From: CALMEC01 sp964531025
Lineage (GTDB): Bacteria; Actinomycetota; Thermoleophilia; Miltoncostaeales; Miltoncostaeaceae
Direction: 5' to 3'
Length of the DNA stretch: 64,000 nucleotides
NCBI GenBank assembly: GCA_964531025.1
Contig: CAZHDY010000001.1
Span: 248,001 to 312,000 of the forward strand
Shown: positions 42,392 through 50,748 of the stretch, in pieces
How the letters are laid out: each line of letters begins with the position of its first letter
Numbering within the stretch: position 1 is the first letter of the stretch
Notes under the pieces: generated by a model
What the model saw: the letters and a program-made list of their open reading frames with translations, nothing else
Databases searched by the model: none
What the model was told of the DNA's origin: nothing
Program-made: the position numbers and the translations under genes

Positions 42392-43383
42392 CCGATCCGT
42401 TCGTCTATCTCCGCAACCGAAACCCGGTGGTCCCCAACCGGCTCCTGTCCGACGAGTTCCGTGCACCCGAGGGACTGGCTGCGGAGATCATGGCGCGTGC
42501 ACCCCGAGTGGGCACAGCACCGATGATCCGCCCACGACGTCACCGTCTGTGGCGACTGGCCGTGCCGGCTCTGGCGGTGGCCGCGACGGTCGCCGTCCTC
42601 ATCGTGACGCGAGGCGGTACGACGGAAGCCGGGGCGGCCTTCGACCGGCTGGCCAATGCCGCCATGGACGAGCGGCAGACCCTCCAGAAGGGAGGTCGCA
42701 TCCGCATGACGGTCGTCGAATCCGCGGGGATCACCACCGTCACTGGGACGGGACCGGAGGGTGCCTTCTTCGCCCTGGGCCGTCAGAAGGTCGTGAGGAC
42801 CATCGACGCGGACGGTCGGATGGAGTCCGTGACCACGTCCGTGGCACCGACCTTCCTCGGTCCGGAGGACCGCCGCCGCTGGATCGCGAGCGGCCGCCTC
42901 GAGCTCGGCTCGGCCGGCACCCGACGGCAGGTATCGAAGAAGCAGCCTCCGACGGCTCCGCCGTCGGGCATCACGGCCTCACCGGCGACCGTGCGCGCAC
43001 GGTTCGACGAGTACGCCCGTGAACAGAGCCATTGGCCTCAGGGCGTCGCCGCAATGGTGGTCGCGCAGGACATCCTCCTCATGCCCACCCTCTCCGCCGA
43101 GGTCCACGTGAACGTGTTCCGCGCGCTCTCGACGGTCGAGGGCCTGTCGACCTCCGCGGGACCCGTCACCCGATCCGGTCACCCGACCACGGTCGTGTGG
43201 GTGGACTCGGACTACTCCGGCGCGAATTCTCGATACGAACTCATCTTCGACACCACGGACGGACGCCTCGTCGGATCACGCACCCTGCTGCTGGAGCGGC
43301 AGGACTGGGTCGACGCCGCCCCGCCCGTCGTCCTTGAGAGTAACGAGGTCACGGAGTTCACACTCCTCCCTCCGGCGCCCTGA
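42388..43383 (+). CDS. ECF-linked single-pass membrane protein (CU044_5270-like)
   Basis: 331 residues. A cytoplasmic N-terminus (YLRNRNPVVPNRLLSDEF) precedes one helix LAVPALAVAATVAVLIVT (about 56-73), then an extracytoplasmic domain with AGAAFDRLANAAMDERQTL, RRWIASGRLELGSAG, and a C-terminal NSRYELIFDTTDGRLVGSR. Its layout matches proteins that sit beside ECF genes in actinobacteria and were named CU044_5270. It likely senses or anchors and may regulate the sigma factor. No zinc anti-sigma motif is present. Translationally coupled to the sigma gene by a 4-bp overlap. Confidence 0.75.
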   Translation: MTDPFVYLRNRNPVVPNRLLSDEFRAPEGLAAEIMARAPRVGTAPMIRPRRHRLWRLAVPALAVAATVAVLIVTRGGTTEAGAAFDRLANAAMDERQTLQKGGRIRMTVVESAGITTVTGTGPEGAFFALGRQKVVRTIDADGRMESVTTSVAPTFLGPEDRRRWIASGRLELGSAGTRRQVSKKQPPTAPPSGITASPATVRARFDEYAREQSHWPQGVAAMVVAQDILLMPTLSAEVHVNVFRALSTVEGLSTSAGPVTRSGHPTTVVWVDSDYSGANSRYELIFDTTDGRLVGSRTLLLERQDWVDAAPPVVLESNEVTEFTLLPPAP

Positions 43384-43413
43384 GAGCGCACCGCCGGTCG
43401 GTCCCGCAAATGA

Positions 43414-43451
43414 CGAAGGGGGTGGCGACCACGTGGTCGCCACCCCCTTCG
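43414..43451. terminator. Bidirectional terminator between convergent genes
   Basis: A 38-bp perfect palindrome: arms CGAAGGGGGTGGCGACCAC and its exact reverse complement, centred at 43432/43433. It lies between the end of the ECF-linked gene (43383) and the hppA stop (43471), so it can terminate both. Confidence 0.85.
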
Positions 43452-43470
43452 CGCACTACCTCCGGGTCGT

Positions 43471-45570
43471 CTAGACCAAGAACGGGATGATCAGGAGCGC
43501 CACGATGTTGGCGATCTTGATCATGGGGTTGATGGCCGGACCGGCGGTGTCCTTGTAGGGGTCACCCACCGTGTCACCGGTCACCGACGCCTTGTGGGCC
43601 TCGGATCCCTTGCCACCGTGGTTTCCGTCCTCGATCAGCTTCTTGGCGTTGTCCCAGGCGCCACCACCCGAGGTCATCGAGATGGCGACGAAGATGCCCG
43701 TGACGATCACACCGAGGAGAAGACCACCGAGCATCTCGGCGCCGTTGGTCCTTCCGAAGATGAACGCGGTGATGATCGGGACGACGATCGGGATCAGACC
43801 CGGCACCAGCATCTGACGCTGGGCCGACTTGGTCACGATGGTGACGCAACGGGCGTAGTCCGGCCGCTCCGTCCCCTCCATGATCCCGGGCTTCTCCTTG
43901 AACTGGTTCCGGACGTCCTGGACCACCTCGGCACCCGCGCGTCCCACGGCCTCCATGGAGAGAGCACCGAAGATGAACGGCATCATGCCTCCGATGAGGA
44001 GACCGATCACCACGAACGGGTTGGTGAGCTGGAAGTCGAGCCCGTTCGCGAACGCCGGGTTGGCGATGTGGAGCTCCTCGATGTACGACACGAAGAGGAC
44101 CACGGCCGCGAGGCCGGCCGAACCGATGGCGTAGCCCTTGGTGACGGCCTTCGTGGTGTTGCCGACCGCGTCGAGCGGGTCGGTGACGCCACGGACCTCG
44201 GCCGGGAGCTCCGCCATCTCGGCGATGCCACCCGCGTTGTCCGTGATGGGGCCGTACGCGTCGAGCGCGACGACCACACCGGTGAGCGACAGCATGGCCA
44301 TGACGGCCACACCGATGCCGTAGATACCGGCCAGCTCGTACGAGGCGGCGATTCCACCGGCGATCACGATGACCGGGGCGGCCGTCGCCTTCAGGCTGAC
44401 CGCGAGACCGGCGATGATGTTGGTGGCGTGTCCGGTTTCGGATGCCTTGGCGACGCTCTTCACCGGCTTCCACGCGGTACCGGTGAAGTACTCCGTGATC
44501 GCGACGAGAAGCACCGTCACGCCGAGTCCGACGAGAGCGCACCAGAAGTAGCGGTCCCAGCCGATGTCGGGATTGACGCCATCCATGAGTCCCTTGGTGA
44601 CGGGGATGAAGCCGACCGCCGAGAGAACCGTCGAAACACCGAGTCCGGTGTAGAGCGCGGCGGTGATGTTGCCCTTCGAACCGACACGGACGAACCAGGT
44701 GCCGATGATCGAGGTGACGATCGAGATGGCGCCCAGGGCGAGCGGGAAGAGGATCGCGTTCGTCATGGCGTCACCGACGAAGTACAGCGAGCCGAGGAGC
44801 ATGACGGCAACCGTGGTGACGGCGTACGTCTCGAACAGGTCGGCGGCCATACCGGCGCAGTCACCGACGTTGTCACCGACGTTGTCGGCGATCACGGCCG
44901 GGTTACGCGGGTCGTCCTCCGGGATACCGGCCTCGACCTTGCCGACGAGGTCGGCACCGACGTCCGCACCCTTGGTGAAGATTCCTCCACCGAGTCGCGC
45001 GAACACCGAGATCAACGAGCCACCGAACGCCAGGCCGACGAGCGGCTTGACCGCGTCGCTGACCTTCGTGGGGTCATCCGACGATCCACCGAGGATCAGG
45101 AAGTACGCCGCAACGGCGAGGAGGCCGAGACCGACCACCAGGAGACCGGTGACCGCGCCACCCTTGAACGCGACGCCGAGGGCCGGCTTGAGACCGCCCC
45201 GGGCCGCCTCGGCGGTACGCACGTTGGTGCGCACGGAGACGTTCATTCCGATGAAGCCGGCTGCAGCCGAGGCCGCAGCACCGATGAGAAAACCGATCGC
45301 CGCCTTCCAACCGAGAAGAGGCGAATCGACGGCGCTTCCGAGTACGCCGATCAGTACGAACAGCACGATCGCAACAGCACCGATGATGCTGTACTGGCGG
45401 TTGAGGTACGCCTTCGCGCCCTCCTGGACCGCACGCGCGATCTCCTGCATCCGCTCATTGCCCGCGGGCTGCTTCAGCAGGTAGACGATCAGGCCGATGC
45501 CGTAGGCGACGGCCACAAGTCCACAGATGACGGCAAGCACGATTGTGTTGTCCGCCCAGAAACCAGACAA
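43471..45570 (-). CDS. hppA: K+-independent membrane proton-pumping pyrophosphatase
   Basis: About 699 residues and some 16 helices. It couples pyrophosphate hydrolysis to ion pumping. The catalytic loops are present: GGGIFTKGADVGADLVGKVE, 'GIPEDDPRNPAVIADNVGDN' and NVGDCAGMAADLFETY. The K+ determinant reads GNTTKAVTKGYAIGSA, with Lys at the position that makes K+-independent, proton-pumping enzymes; K+-dependent forms have Ala. TTG 45570 follows GGGGGATATATC; ATG 45600 lies upstream without a site. Convergent with the ECF-linked gene. Confidence 0.95.
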   Translation of the reverse strand: MSGFWADNTIVLAVICGLVAVAYGIGLIVYLLKQPAGNERMQEIARAVQEGAKAYLNRQYSIIGAVAIVLFVLIGVLGSAVDSPLLGWKAAIGFLIGAAASAAAGFIGMNVSVRTNVRTAEAARGGLKPALGVAFKGGAVTGLLVVGLGLLAVAAYFLILGGSSDDPTKVSDAVKPLVGLAFGGSLISVFARLGGGIFTKGADVGADLVGKVEAGIPEDDPRNPAVIADNVGDNVGDCAGMAADLFETYAVTTVAVMLLGSLYFVGDAMTNAILFPLALGAISIVTSIIGTWFVRVGSKGNITAALYTGLGVSTVLSAVGFIPVTKGLMDGVNPDIGWDRYFWCALVGLGVTVLLVAITEYFTGTAWKPVKSVAKASETGHATNIIAGLAVSLKATAAPVIVIAGGIAASYELAGIYGIGVAVMAMLSLTGVVVALDAYGPITDNAGGIAEMAELPAEVRGVTDPLDAVGNTTKAVTKGYAIGSAGLAAVVLFVSYIEELHIANPAFANGLDFQLTNPFVVIGLLIGGMMPFIFGALSMEAVGRAGAEVVQDVRNQFKEKPGIMEGTERPDYARCVTIVTKSAQRQMLVPGLIPIVVPIITAFIFGRTNGAEMLGGLLLGVIVTGIFVAISMTSGGGAWDNAKKLIEDGNHGGKGSEAHKASVTGDTVGDPYKDTAGPAINPMIKIANIVALLIIPFLV

Positions 45571-45837
45571 GATATATCCCCCATTTCTTCGGGTCTGCAT
45601 CGAGTGCGTGGCCGCCGGACATTCCCCCCGTCCAGCGCTTCGGCCCCGAAATGGCGATCTTTTCTATCACAGTCAGCGGTCAGCGCCCGAGAGTGCCAAG
45701 CGTCCCGGCGAGGTGAACCTCCAGAATCGGCAGTGCCGTCCGTTCCCTCCTCGGTGAGCACGTGCACCCGTGTAACCCCTGCCCTTCACCGGTCACATCG
45801 GCGCTCGCGGACCTTCGGCGGGTACTAGCCTCGTCCG

Positions 45838-46284
45838 ATGGACCGACTCGCGCTCATCATCTTCGCCGCCATCGGAGGCGGCGCCATCGCCGCCCAGGCG
45901 CCCATCAACGCCCGACTCCGGGAGGCCGTCGCGTCGCCCGTGCTCAGCGCCGGCATCTCGTTCCTCATCGGAACGATCATCCTCTTCGGCGCCGTGGCGG
46001 TGACGGGTGGTGCCGGCGGCATCGTCCACATCGGCCAGGCCCCGTGGTGGGCGTGGCTCGGTGGTCTCGCCGGTGCCGCACTCGTGACCGCGACGCTCAT
46101 GGCGGCACCCAGCCTGGGCGTCACCGTCACCATGGTCGCCGTGGTCTCCGGTCAGCTGGTGGTCGGCGCGCTCATCGACCGGTTCGGATGGCTGGGCATC
46201 GCGGCCCGCGACCTCTCGGCGGGACGGATCACCGCCATCGTGCTCATCGTCGTGGCGCTCGTCCTCCTCATCCGGGAGGGCTAG
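45838..46284 (+). CDS. DMT-superfamily (DUF606/YdcZ-like) membrane protein
   Basis: 148 residues with five helices: LALIIFAAIGGGAIAAQAPI, VLSAGISFLIGTIILFGAVA, APWWAWLGGLAGAALVTATL, GVTVTMVAVVSGQLVVGALI and ITAIVLIVVALVLLI. The 'GAIAAQAPINARLREAV' start and PSLGVTVTMVAVVSGQL are typical of DUF606 proteins, half-size relatives of drug/metabolite transporters. Substrate unknown. It converges with mtnP across a strong terminator. Confidence 0.85.
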   Translation: MDRLALIIFAAIGGGAIAAQAPINARLREAVASPVLSAGISFLIGTIILFGAVAVTGGAGGIVHIGQAPWWAWLGGLAGAALVTATLMAAPSLGVTVTMVAVVSGQLVVGALIDRFGWLGIAARDLSAGRITAIVLIVVALVLLIREG

Positions 46285-46285
46285 A

Positions 46286-46322
46286 GGTCCCACGGTGACG
46301 CGGACCGCGCCACCGTGGGACC
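46286..46322. terminator. Bidirectional terminator between DMT gene and mtnP
   Basis: Perfect 12-bp stem GGTCCCACGGTG (46286-46297) / CACCGTGGGACC (46311-46322) with a 13-nt loop, starting right after the DMT stop and ending 4 bp from the mtnP stop. Confidence 0.85.
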
Positions 46323-46326
46323 GGCC

Positions 46327-47112
46327 TCAGTGTGCGCCGTCGAGGGCGCTCGCCGCGTGCGGGTCCGGCTCGGTCGGGACCTTCGGGATCACGTGGAACA
46401 GCAGCTTGCGCAGCTTGTCGTTGTTCTCGCCGAAGGTCTTCACCACCTCTGCGTGCGTGACCGGCGGGACCCCGTCGACCCCGACGTCGTAGTCCGTGAT
46501 CAGCGACACGTTGGCGTAACCGATGGCGAGCTCACGGGCCAGGTAGCCCTCCGGGTAGGCCGTCATGTTGATGACCTCCCACCCGGCGCTGCTGAACCAC
46601 TTGCTCTCGGCGCGCGTCGAGAAACGTGGCCCCTGGATGACGACGACGGTGCCCGTCTCGTGAACCGTGATACCCAGGTCCTTGCACCCGTCGATGAGGA
46701 GCTGACGGAGCACCGGGCTGTACGGATCCGCCGAGCTCACGTGCGTCGTGATGGGACCGTCGTAGAAGGTGTCGCGCCGACCGGTGGTGCGGTCCACGAA
46801 CTGGTCGCACACGACGAAGTCACCGATCTTCACGTCGGCCTGCAGGCTCCCGCTGGCGCAGGGACCGAAGATGAAGTCGACGCCCAGCTCCTTCATCACC
46901 CAGAGGTTCGCGCGGTAGTTGATGGCATGTGCCGGAAGCTCGTGGTCGACGCCGTGACGGGGCAGGAACGCGACCGACCGGCCCTCCAACTTGCCGAGGA
47001 ACACCTTGGACGAGGGCAGGCCGTACGGCGTGTCGATGGCGACCGCCTCCACGTTGTCCAGGAACGAGTAGAACCCGGACCCTCCGAAAACCCCGATCTC
47101 AGCGTCTGCCAT
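46327..47112 (-). CDS. mtnP: S-methyl-5'-thioadenosine phosphorylase
   Basis: 261 residues. It phosphorolyses methylthioadenosine (a by-product of polyamine and quorum-signal synthesis) in methionine salvage. Signatures: IGVFGGSGFYSFLDNVEAVA, FLPRHGVDHELPAHAINYRA, 'GPCASGSLQADVKIGDFVVC', and TVVVIQGPRFSTRAESKWFS. The substrate-pocket residues near AYPEGYLARELAIGYANV and a Thr/Asp-bearing TDYDVG follow. ATG 47112 gives the family start. The leader upstream carries a GGGAGG-ATCC-CCTCCC hairpin (47140-47155) that may affect translation. Confidence 0.93.
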   Translation of the reverse strand: MADAEIGVFGGSGFYSFLDNVEAVAIDTPYGLPSSKVFLGKLEGRSVAFLPRHGVDHELPAHAINYRANLWVMKELGVDFIFGPCASGSLQADVKIGDFVVCDQFVDRTTGRRDTFYDGPITTHVSSADPYSPVLRQLLIDGCKDLGITVHETGTVVVIQGPRFSTRAESKWFSSAGWEVINMTAYPEGYLARELAIGYANVSLITDYDVGVDGVPPVTHAEVVKTFGENNDKLRKLLFHVIPKVPTEPDPHAASALDGAH

Positions 47113-47195
47113 CGATTCACCCTCCACGTCGTTATCTGCGGGAGGATCCCCTCCCCTGACACATCACGTCACCCACACCGCAGGTGGCGACGTCG

Positions 47196-47217
47196 TGACG
47201 GGAGTCCCCTCCCGTCA
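47196..47217 (-). terminator. Terminator after the DUF1844-like gene
   Basis: Stem TGACGGGAG (47196-47204) / CTCCCGTCA (47209-47217) with a 4-nt loop, 16 bp after the stop of the gene at 47233. Confidence 0.65.
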
Positions 47218-47232
47218 TCGTTCACGTTGCGA

Positions 47233-47712
47233 CTACTTGCCCGGGGTCCAGAGACCCGATGATCCGTCCGGGCCCTTGTCGCTCCCCTCGGGGGTCCAGA
47301 GTCCCGACCGTTCGTCGCCGGCCTTCCCTCCACCGTCGGCCGACTCGCCCTCCGTCGACGACGCCTGTTCCTCGGCCGCCCGCGCGTACAGCATCTGCAG
47401 CTGGGCGAGCGGCTCGCGGAACGGACGCGCCTGCGCCGCACCGCCCTCGGCCTCGATGACGGTGACGAGTGCCCGGAGGGTCTCGATGGCCAGGCGTGCC
47501 TGCGGAAGGTCGCGCCGCGCAGGGCCCTCGGGACCGAAGCCGAGGCGGATGCCCGCCAGGTCGGCGAACGTCGCCATCGTCTGCATGACGAAATCACGGA
47601 CGGGACGCTCGGCCAGCTGACGCGCCATCTCGCGCATCAGGTCCTCGGCGCTCATCTGGTCGGGGTTCGGCCCACCCGGCGAATCGTCGGTCGGTCGTCC
47701 CTCGTCGGTCAT
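47233..47712 (-). CDS. DUF1844-like cytoplasmic protein
   Basis: 159 residues. An acidic disordered N-terminus is followed by a helical core SAEDLMREMARQLAERPVRD, FVMQTMATFADLAGIRLGFG and ARLAIETLRALVTVIEAEGG, which resembles DUF1844. The C-terminal 45 residues are low-complexity and end in two copies of a short motif, SGLWTPEG and SGLWTPGK, which may be a binding or sorting tag. Function unknown. It overlaps the YbdK-type ligase by 4 bp and so forms an operon with it. Confidence 0.65.
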   Translation of the reverse strand: MTDEGRPTDDSPGGPNPDQMSAEDLMREMARQLAERPVRDFVMQTMATFADLAGIRLGFGPEGPARRDLPQARLAIETLRALVTVIEAEGGAAQARPFREPLAQLQMLYARAAEEQASSTEGESADGGGKAGDERSGLWTPEGSDKGPDGSSGLWTPGK

Positions 47713-48905
47713 GTGACCATCTCCTTCTGAAGCTCGTCGCGCATTACGATGGCGGACGACCGGGTGCGCTCGATGACGGCACCCATGACATCCGTCGGGG
47801 AGCCCAGCTTAGCGAGAAGGCCCAGCTGCCAGATCGCACCGTTGTCACCCTGGATCAGCGCGCGGGCATCCTCGATGAACCGGCGCACGCCCAGGCTGTC
47901 GACCACCGGCTCGGCCCAGTCGCAGAGGGCGATGAGGGCCTCGCGTGTCGGGCGTTCACGCGCGGTGTCGAGGTCGATCATGTCGCCGGTGAGCCCATAC
48001 CTGATGGCCCGCCAGAGGTTCTCCTCGATGAGCCGATTGGGATGTGCCGGGAGCGTCACCCCCTCGTCGTACGCCGCGGCGAAGCGTGCGATCACCGCGT
48101 AGGCGAGCGCCATGATGGCCACGGCATGCCGCATGTCCGTCTGGCCGTCGCAGATGCGCACCTCGACCGTGCCGAAGGTGTGGTGCGGCCGGATGCTCCA
48201 CCAGATCTGGGTGCTCTTCCGGACCGAGTTCGAGGCCTCGAGGAAGCGGATGTAGTCGGCGTACTCGTCCCAGGTCCGGAAGGCGTCCGGAATGCCGCAC
48301 CTCGGAAAGCTGCGGACGAACACCTGCGTCCGGGTGGAGTGCAGTCGCGTGGCACGTCCCATGAAGATCGGGCTGTTGGCCGACAGTGCCAGGAGTTCGG
48401 GAAGGACGCTCCGCATGGCCGTCGCGACGGCCATGGCGCGGTTCGCGTCGCGGATCCCGCAGTGGAGGTGCGTGGACCACGTGTTGTTGGTCCAGGCGAC
48501 GTAACCGAGCGTCTCGTCCAGGAGACGGTAGTGCGGCGTGTCGATGAGCCGCTGATCCTCCCAGCGACTGAAGGGGTGCACGCCGGTGATACCCAGGTCG
48601 ACCCCCACACGGTCGGCCACATCCAGCGCGGCGAGACGTCCGTCGACCAGTTCCCGTGCGGCGGTGGCGAAGCCGTCGTGTTTGACCGTGCGGTATTCGA
48701 TCTCGCTGGCGATGAGTTCGCCGGCGAAGCGATCCACCAGGGCCTCCGGTACCGCGGCGGTCATCTCCTCGTACCGATTGGTGAGCGCGCGCGTTTCGCG
48801 GTCGAGGATCTGGTACTCCTCCTCCAGCCCGACGGTGAAGTCCGTCGACTCCGCGAACCGCTGTTCGACGCCCTCGAGGAGGCCCTGTGGGTCCGCTGCG
48901 GTCAC
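47709..48905 (-). CDS. YbdK-type glutamate-cysteine ligase family protein
   Basis: 398 residues from GTG 48905. The family start is DFTVGLEEEYQILDRETRAL, followed by AGELIASEIEYRTVKHDGFA, 'STHLHCGIRDANRAMAVATA', TIWWSIRPHHTFGTVEVRIC (motif around RPHHTFGTVEVR) and PANRLIEENLWRAIRYGL (in fact HPNRLIEENLWRAI). Members are weak glutamate-cysteine ligases or carboxylate-amine ligases for other acids (as in EgtA-like and ergothioneine-type contexts). Product uncertain. The frame runs further upstream into the IS remnant, which is unlikely to be translated as part of it. Confidence 0.88.
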   Translation of the reverse strand: MTAADPQGLLEGVEQRFAESTDFTVGLEEEYQILDRETRALTNRYEEMTAAVPEALVDRFAGELIASEIEYRTVKHDGFATAARELVDGRLAALDVADRVGVDLGITGVHPFSRWEDQRLIDTPHYRLLDETLGYVAWTNNTWSTHLHCGIRDANRAMAVATAMRSVLPELLALSANSPIFMGRATRLHSTRTQVFVRSFPRCGIPDAFRTWDEYADYIRFLEASNSVRKSTQIWWSIRPHHTFGTVEVRICDGQTDMRHAVAIMALAYAVIARFAAAYDEGVTLPAHPNRLIEENLWRAIRYGLTGDMIDLDTARERPTREALIALCDWAEPVVDSLGVRRFIEDARALIQGDNGAIWQLGLLAKLGSPTDVMGAVIERTRSSAIVMRDELQKEMVT

Positions 48906-48939
48906 TGCGGGCGAGTGTAGCAACGCACTTCGGCGAACC

Positions 48940-49134
48940 GACCGGAACCATAGCGGCATGGCCGTAGATCGCACGACACCGCCGCCCGCAGCCCGAGCGG
49001 CGCATCAGACGGTTGGACCGCCTCGCAGAATCCGCGACCGCCACCTGCGCGCCACGCTCCTCGATGACCTCGATGGGGACGACGCACCCGTCGTCGAAGC
49101 CCAGCAGCCGCTTGAATAGCGTCGCCACGCGCAT
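48940..49134 (-). pseudogene. Remnant of an ISL3-family transposase (N-terminus only)
   Basis: ATG 49134 opens a frame with MRVATLFKRLLGFDDGCVV, IEERGAQVAVADSARR and a zinc-finger-like CGRRCRAIY, as found at the start of ISL3-family transposases. Similarity ends after about 60 residues. The catalytic DDE region is missing, so it is a truncated remnant. The neighbouring end repeat at 49236-49257 supports the IS identity. It overlaps the upstream end of the YbdK-type ligase region and lies at the edge of the accessory cassette. Confidence 0.6.
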
Positions 49135-49235
49135 CCGGTTCTCCTCGCTCTATTCCGTCGCAAGGACCGAGGCTGCCAGCAGCACCGGGTCGCGCGTAGC
49201 ACAAGCGATCCCAGCTGCCAGCGAACGCCTATCGA

Positions 49236-49257
49236 TCCACGGATACCCCGAAGAGCC
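49236..49257 (-). repeat. Probable terminal inverted repeat of the ISL3 remnant
   Basis: On the minus strand the end reads GGCTCTTCGGGGTATCCGTG, the GGCTCTTC start typical of ISL3-family termini. It lies about 100 bp upstream of the transposase ATG, the right place for the left end. No matching right end was found, consistent with a deletion. Confidence 0.5.
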
Positions 49258-49335
49258 TTTTATGACCGTGCCGGGGCTCATCCTCATCCGCGGGTGATCG
49301 ACGTTGCGCGGCAGTCACTGAGGTTCGGCCCCTCG

Positions 49336-50748
49336 TCACAGGTCGGGGAGGACCGACAGCACCGCCGGAGGCTGCTTGTCGTAAGGGTGGAACAACTGGA
49401 CCACGGTCTCGCAGGTCCTGTCGAAGTCCTCCGTGTTGACCTGCGCTGCGTAGGCCGCGGCCCAGGCGGCGACCTTGTCGGCCCGCCCGCTGCCCAGCCC
49501 GTCGAGCCAGGTTCCAACCGTGCTCTGACCGTCCTCGAATGCGGCCCGTACGTTGGCCTCGCTCGTGCTGGCTCGCGACCACTCGAGCCGCCGATTCGCG
49601 AACTTCACCCCGGCCGCCTTCGTGGCACCGAACGCCTCGTACACGACGCGGGCCGCGGCACCGTCACGCTCGGCGACATCGAGGGCGCGCTGCAGCCCCT
49701 CCCGCTTGGCCTCGTCGACGAGGTAGGCGCACCCAGCGATGACCACGACGGTGCCGGCCACCGTCCCCATCACGACGACCCCCGGTACACCGGCGCGGAG
49801 CCCGAGACGCGCGAGCAACCGCGGCGAGGGGCCGATGTCGATGCGCACTTGGAGTTCGAGCTCGAGCTCGAAGGTGAGGCCCTCAAGCTCGATCGGGTCC
49901 ACCTTGACCTTCCCGAGGGTGACCGTCACCGTGAAGAACTGCGGCTTGGTCTGGAACCCGGTCTCGACCGGAAACCCGAAAACCTTACCGGCGATAGTGG
50001 CCTTGACGGACGGTGGTTTGCCGCCGCCCCCCGGATCGAAGCCGAGCTTGCCCTTGAGGTGGCCCACGAGCTCGGCCTCGAACTTCGCCGATAGCTTGCC
50101 GCCCTTCAACACGATGCCCTCGGCGGTCTTGGCCTCGCCCCGGCTCACCTTCACCTTGAGCTTACCGACCGCGGTCAGCGTGGCGTGGACTGTGCCGTCG
50201 TCGACGTCGTCGACCATGATCTCGACCGGCACCTCGAAGAACCCACCGACCCCGCCGTTGCTCGGCGGGTCGCCACCTGTGGGCGTGGGCTGCCACGGCT
50301 CGACCGGCAGGCGCGGCTCGGGCTCGATCGACGGATGGTAGAAGGTGACCTCGACGCGGCGGTTGCGCGCCAGAGCCTGCCCGCTGGTGCCATGGTCGGC
50401 CGGTTGGCTGTCGCCCGCCATGTTCACGTCGAGCGTGACGAACCCGAGCTGGCGAAGGTGGGCGGCGACCTTCTCGGCTCGTTGCCGCGCGATGCCCTCG
50501 TTGCCCTCGCCGGTGACGCTGGCGTGACCCACGATCTCGACGCTCGTCGTCGTCAGCGCCGGCGCCAAAGCGAGGATCTGCACGAACGAACGGAGGGCGG
50601 CGGCGTGCGCGGGTGCCAGGTCGGTGCCGGCGACGGGATAGTTCCAGAGGATGAGACGGTCGGCCGTGCGGGTGACCTGGGGGTCGGGATGCTCACGCCA
50701 CCACGCCCGTTCTTCGGCGAGGGTCGGAGGCGTGGTCGTCGTGGGCAC
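49336..50748 (-). CDS. OmpA-domain protein with C-terminal unknown region (cassette gene 2)
   Basis: 470 residues from GTG 50748. An OmpA-like domain (about 30-137) carries TSVEIVGHASVTGEG, ARQRAEKVAAHLRQLG and NRRVEVTFYHP; no signal peptide or membrane anchor precedes it. A Pro/Gly linker follows, then a beta-rich middle with GKLKVKVSRGEAKTAEG and FELELELQVRIDIGPSP, a possible membrane segment GVVVMGTVAGTVVVIAG (about 325-342), and a helical C-terminus with FANRRLEWSRASTSEAN. No known full-length family was recognised. Its start directly abuts the stop of the 813-residue gene (TGA|GTG), so the two are translationally coupled. It lies inside the IS-bounded cassette. Confidence 0.7.
   Translation of the reverse strand: MPTTTTPPTLAEERAWWREHPDPQVTRTADRLILWNYPVAGTDLAPAHAAALRSFVQILALAPALTTTSVEIVGHASVTGEGNEGIARQRAEKVAAHLRQLGFVTLDVNMAGDSQPADHGTSGQALARNRRVEVTFYHPSIEPEPRLPVEPWQPTPTGGDPPSNGGVGGFFEVPVEIMVDDVDDGTVHATLTAVGKLKVKVSRGEAKTAEGIVLKGGKLSAKFEAELVGHLKGKLGFDPGGGGKPPSVKATIAGKVFGFPVETGFQTKPQFFTVTVTLGKVKVDPIELEGLTFELELELQVRIDIGPSPRLLARLGLRAGVPGVVVMGTVAGTVVVIAGCAYLVDEAKREGLQRALDVAERDGAAARVVYEAFGATKAAGVKFANRRLEWSRASTSEANVRAAFEDGQSTVGTWLDGLGSGRADKVAAWAAAYAAQVNTEDFDRTCETVVQLFHPYDKQPPAVLSVLPDL

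Noticed and set aside
47113..47232. SAM-type riboswitch upstream of mtnP
   Set aside because: Only two simple hairpins are seen; no conserved SAM riboswitch core or multi-helix junction could be traced.
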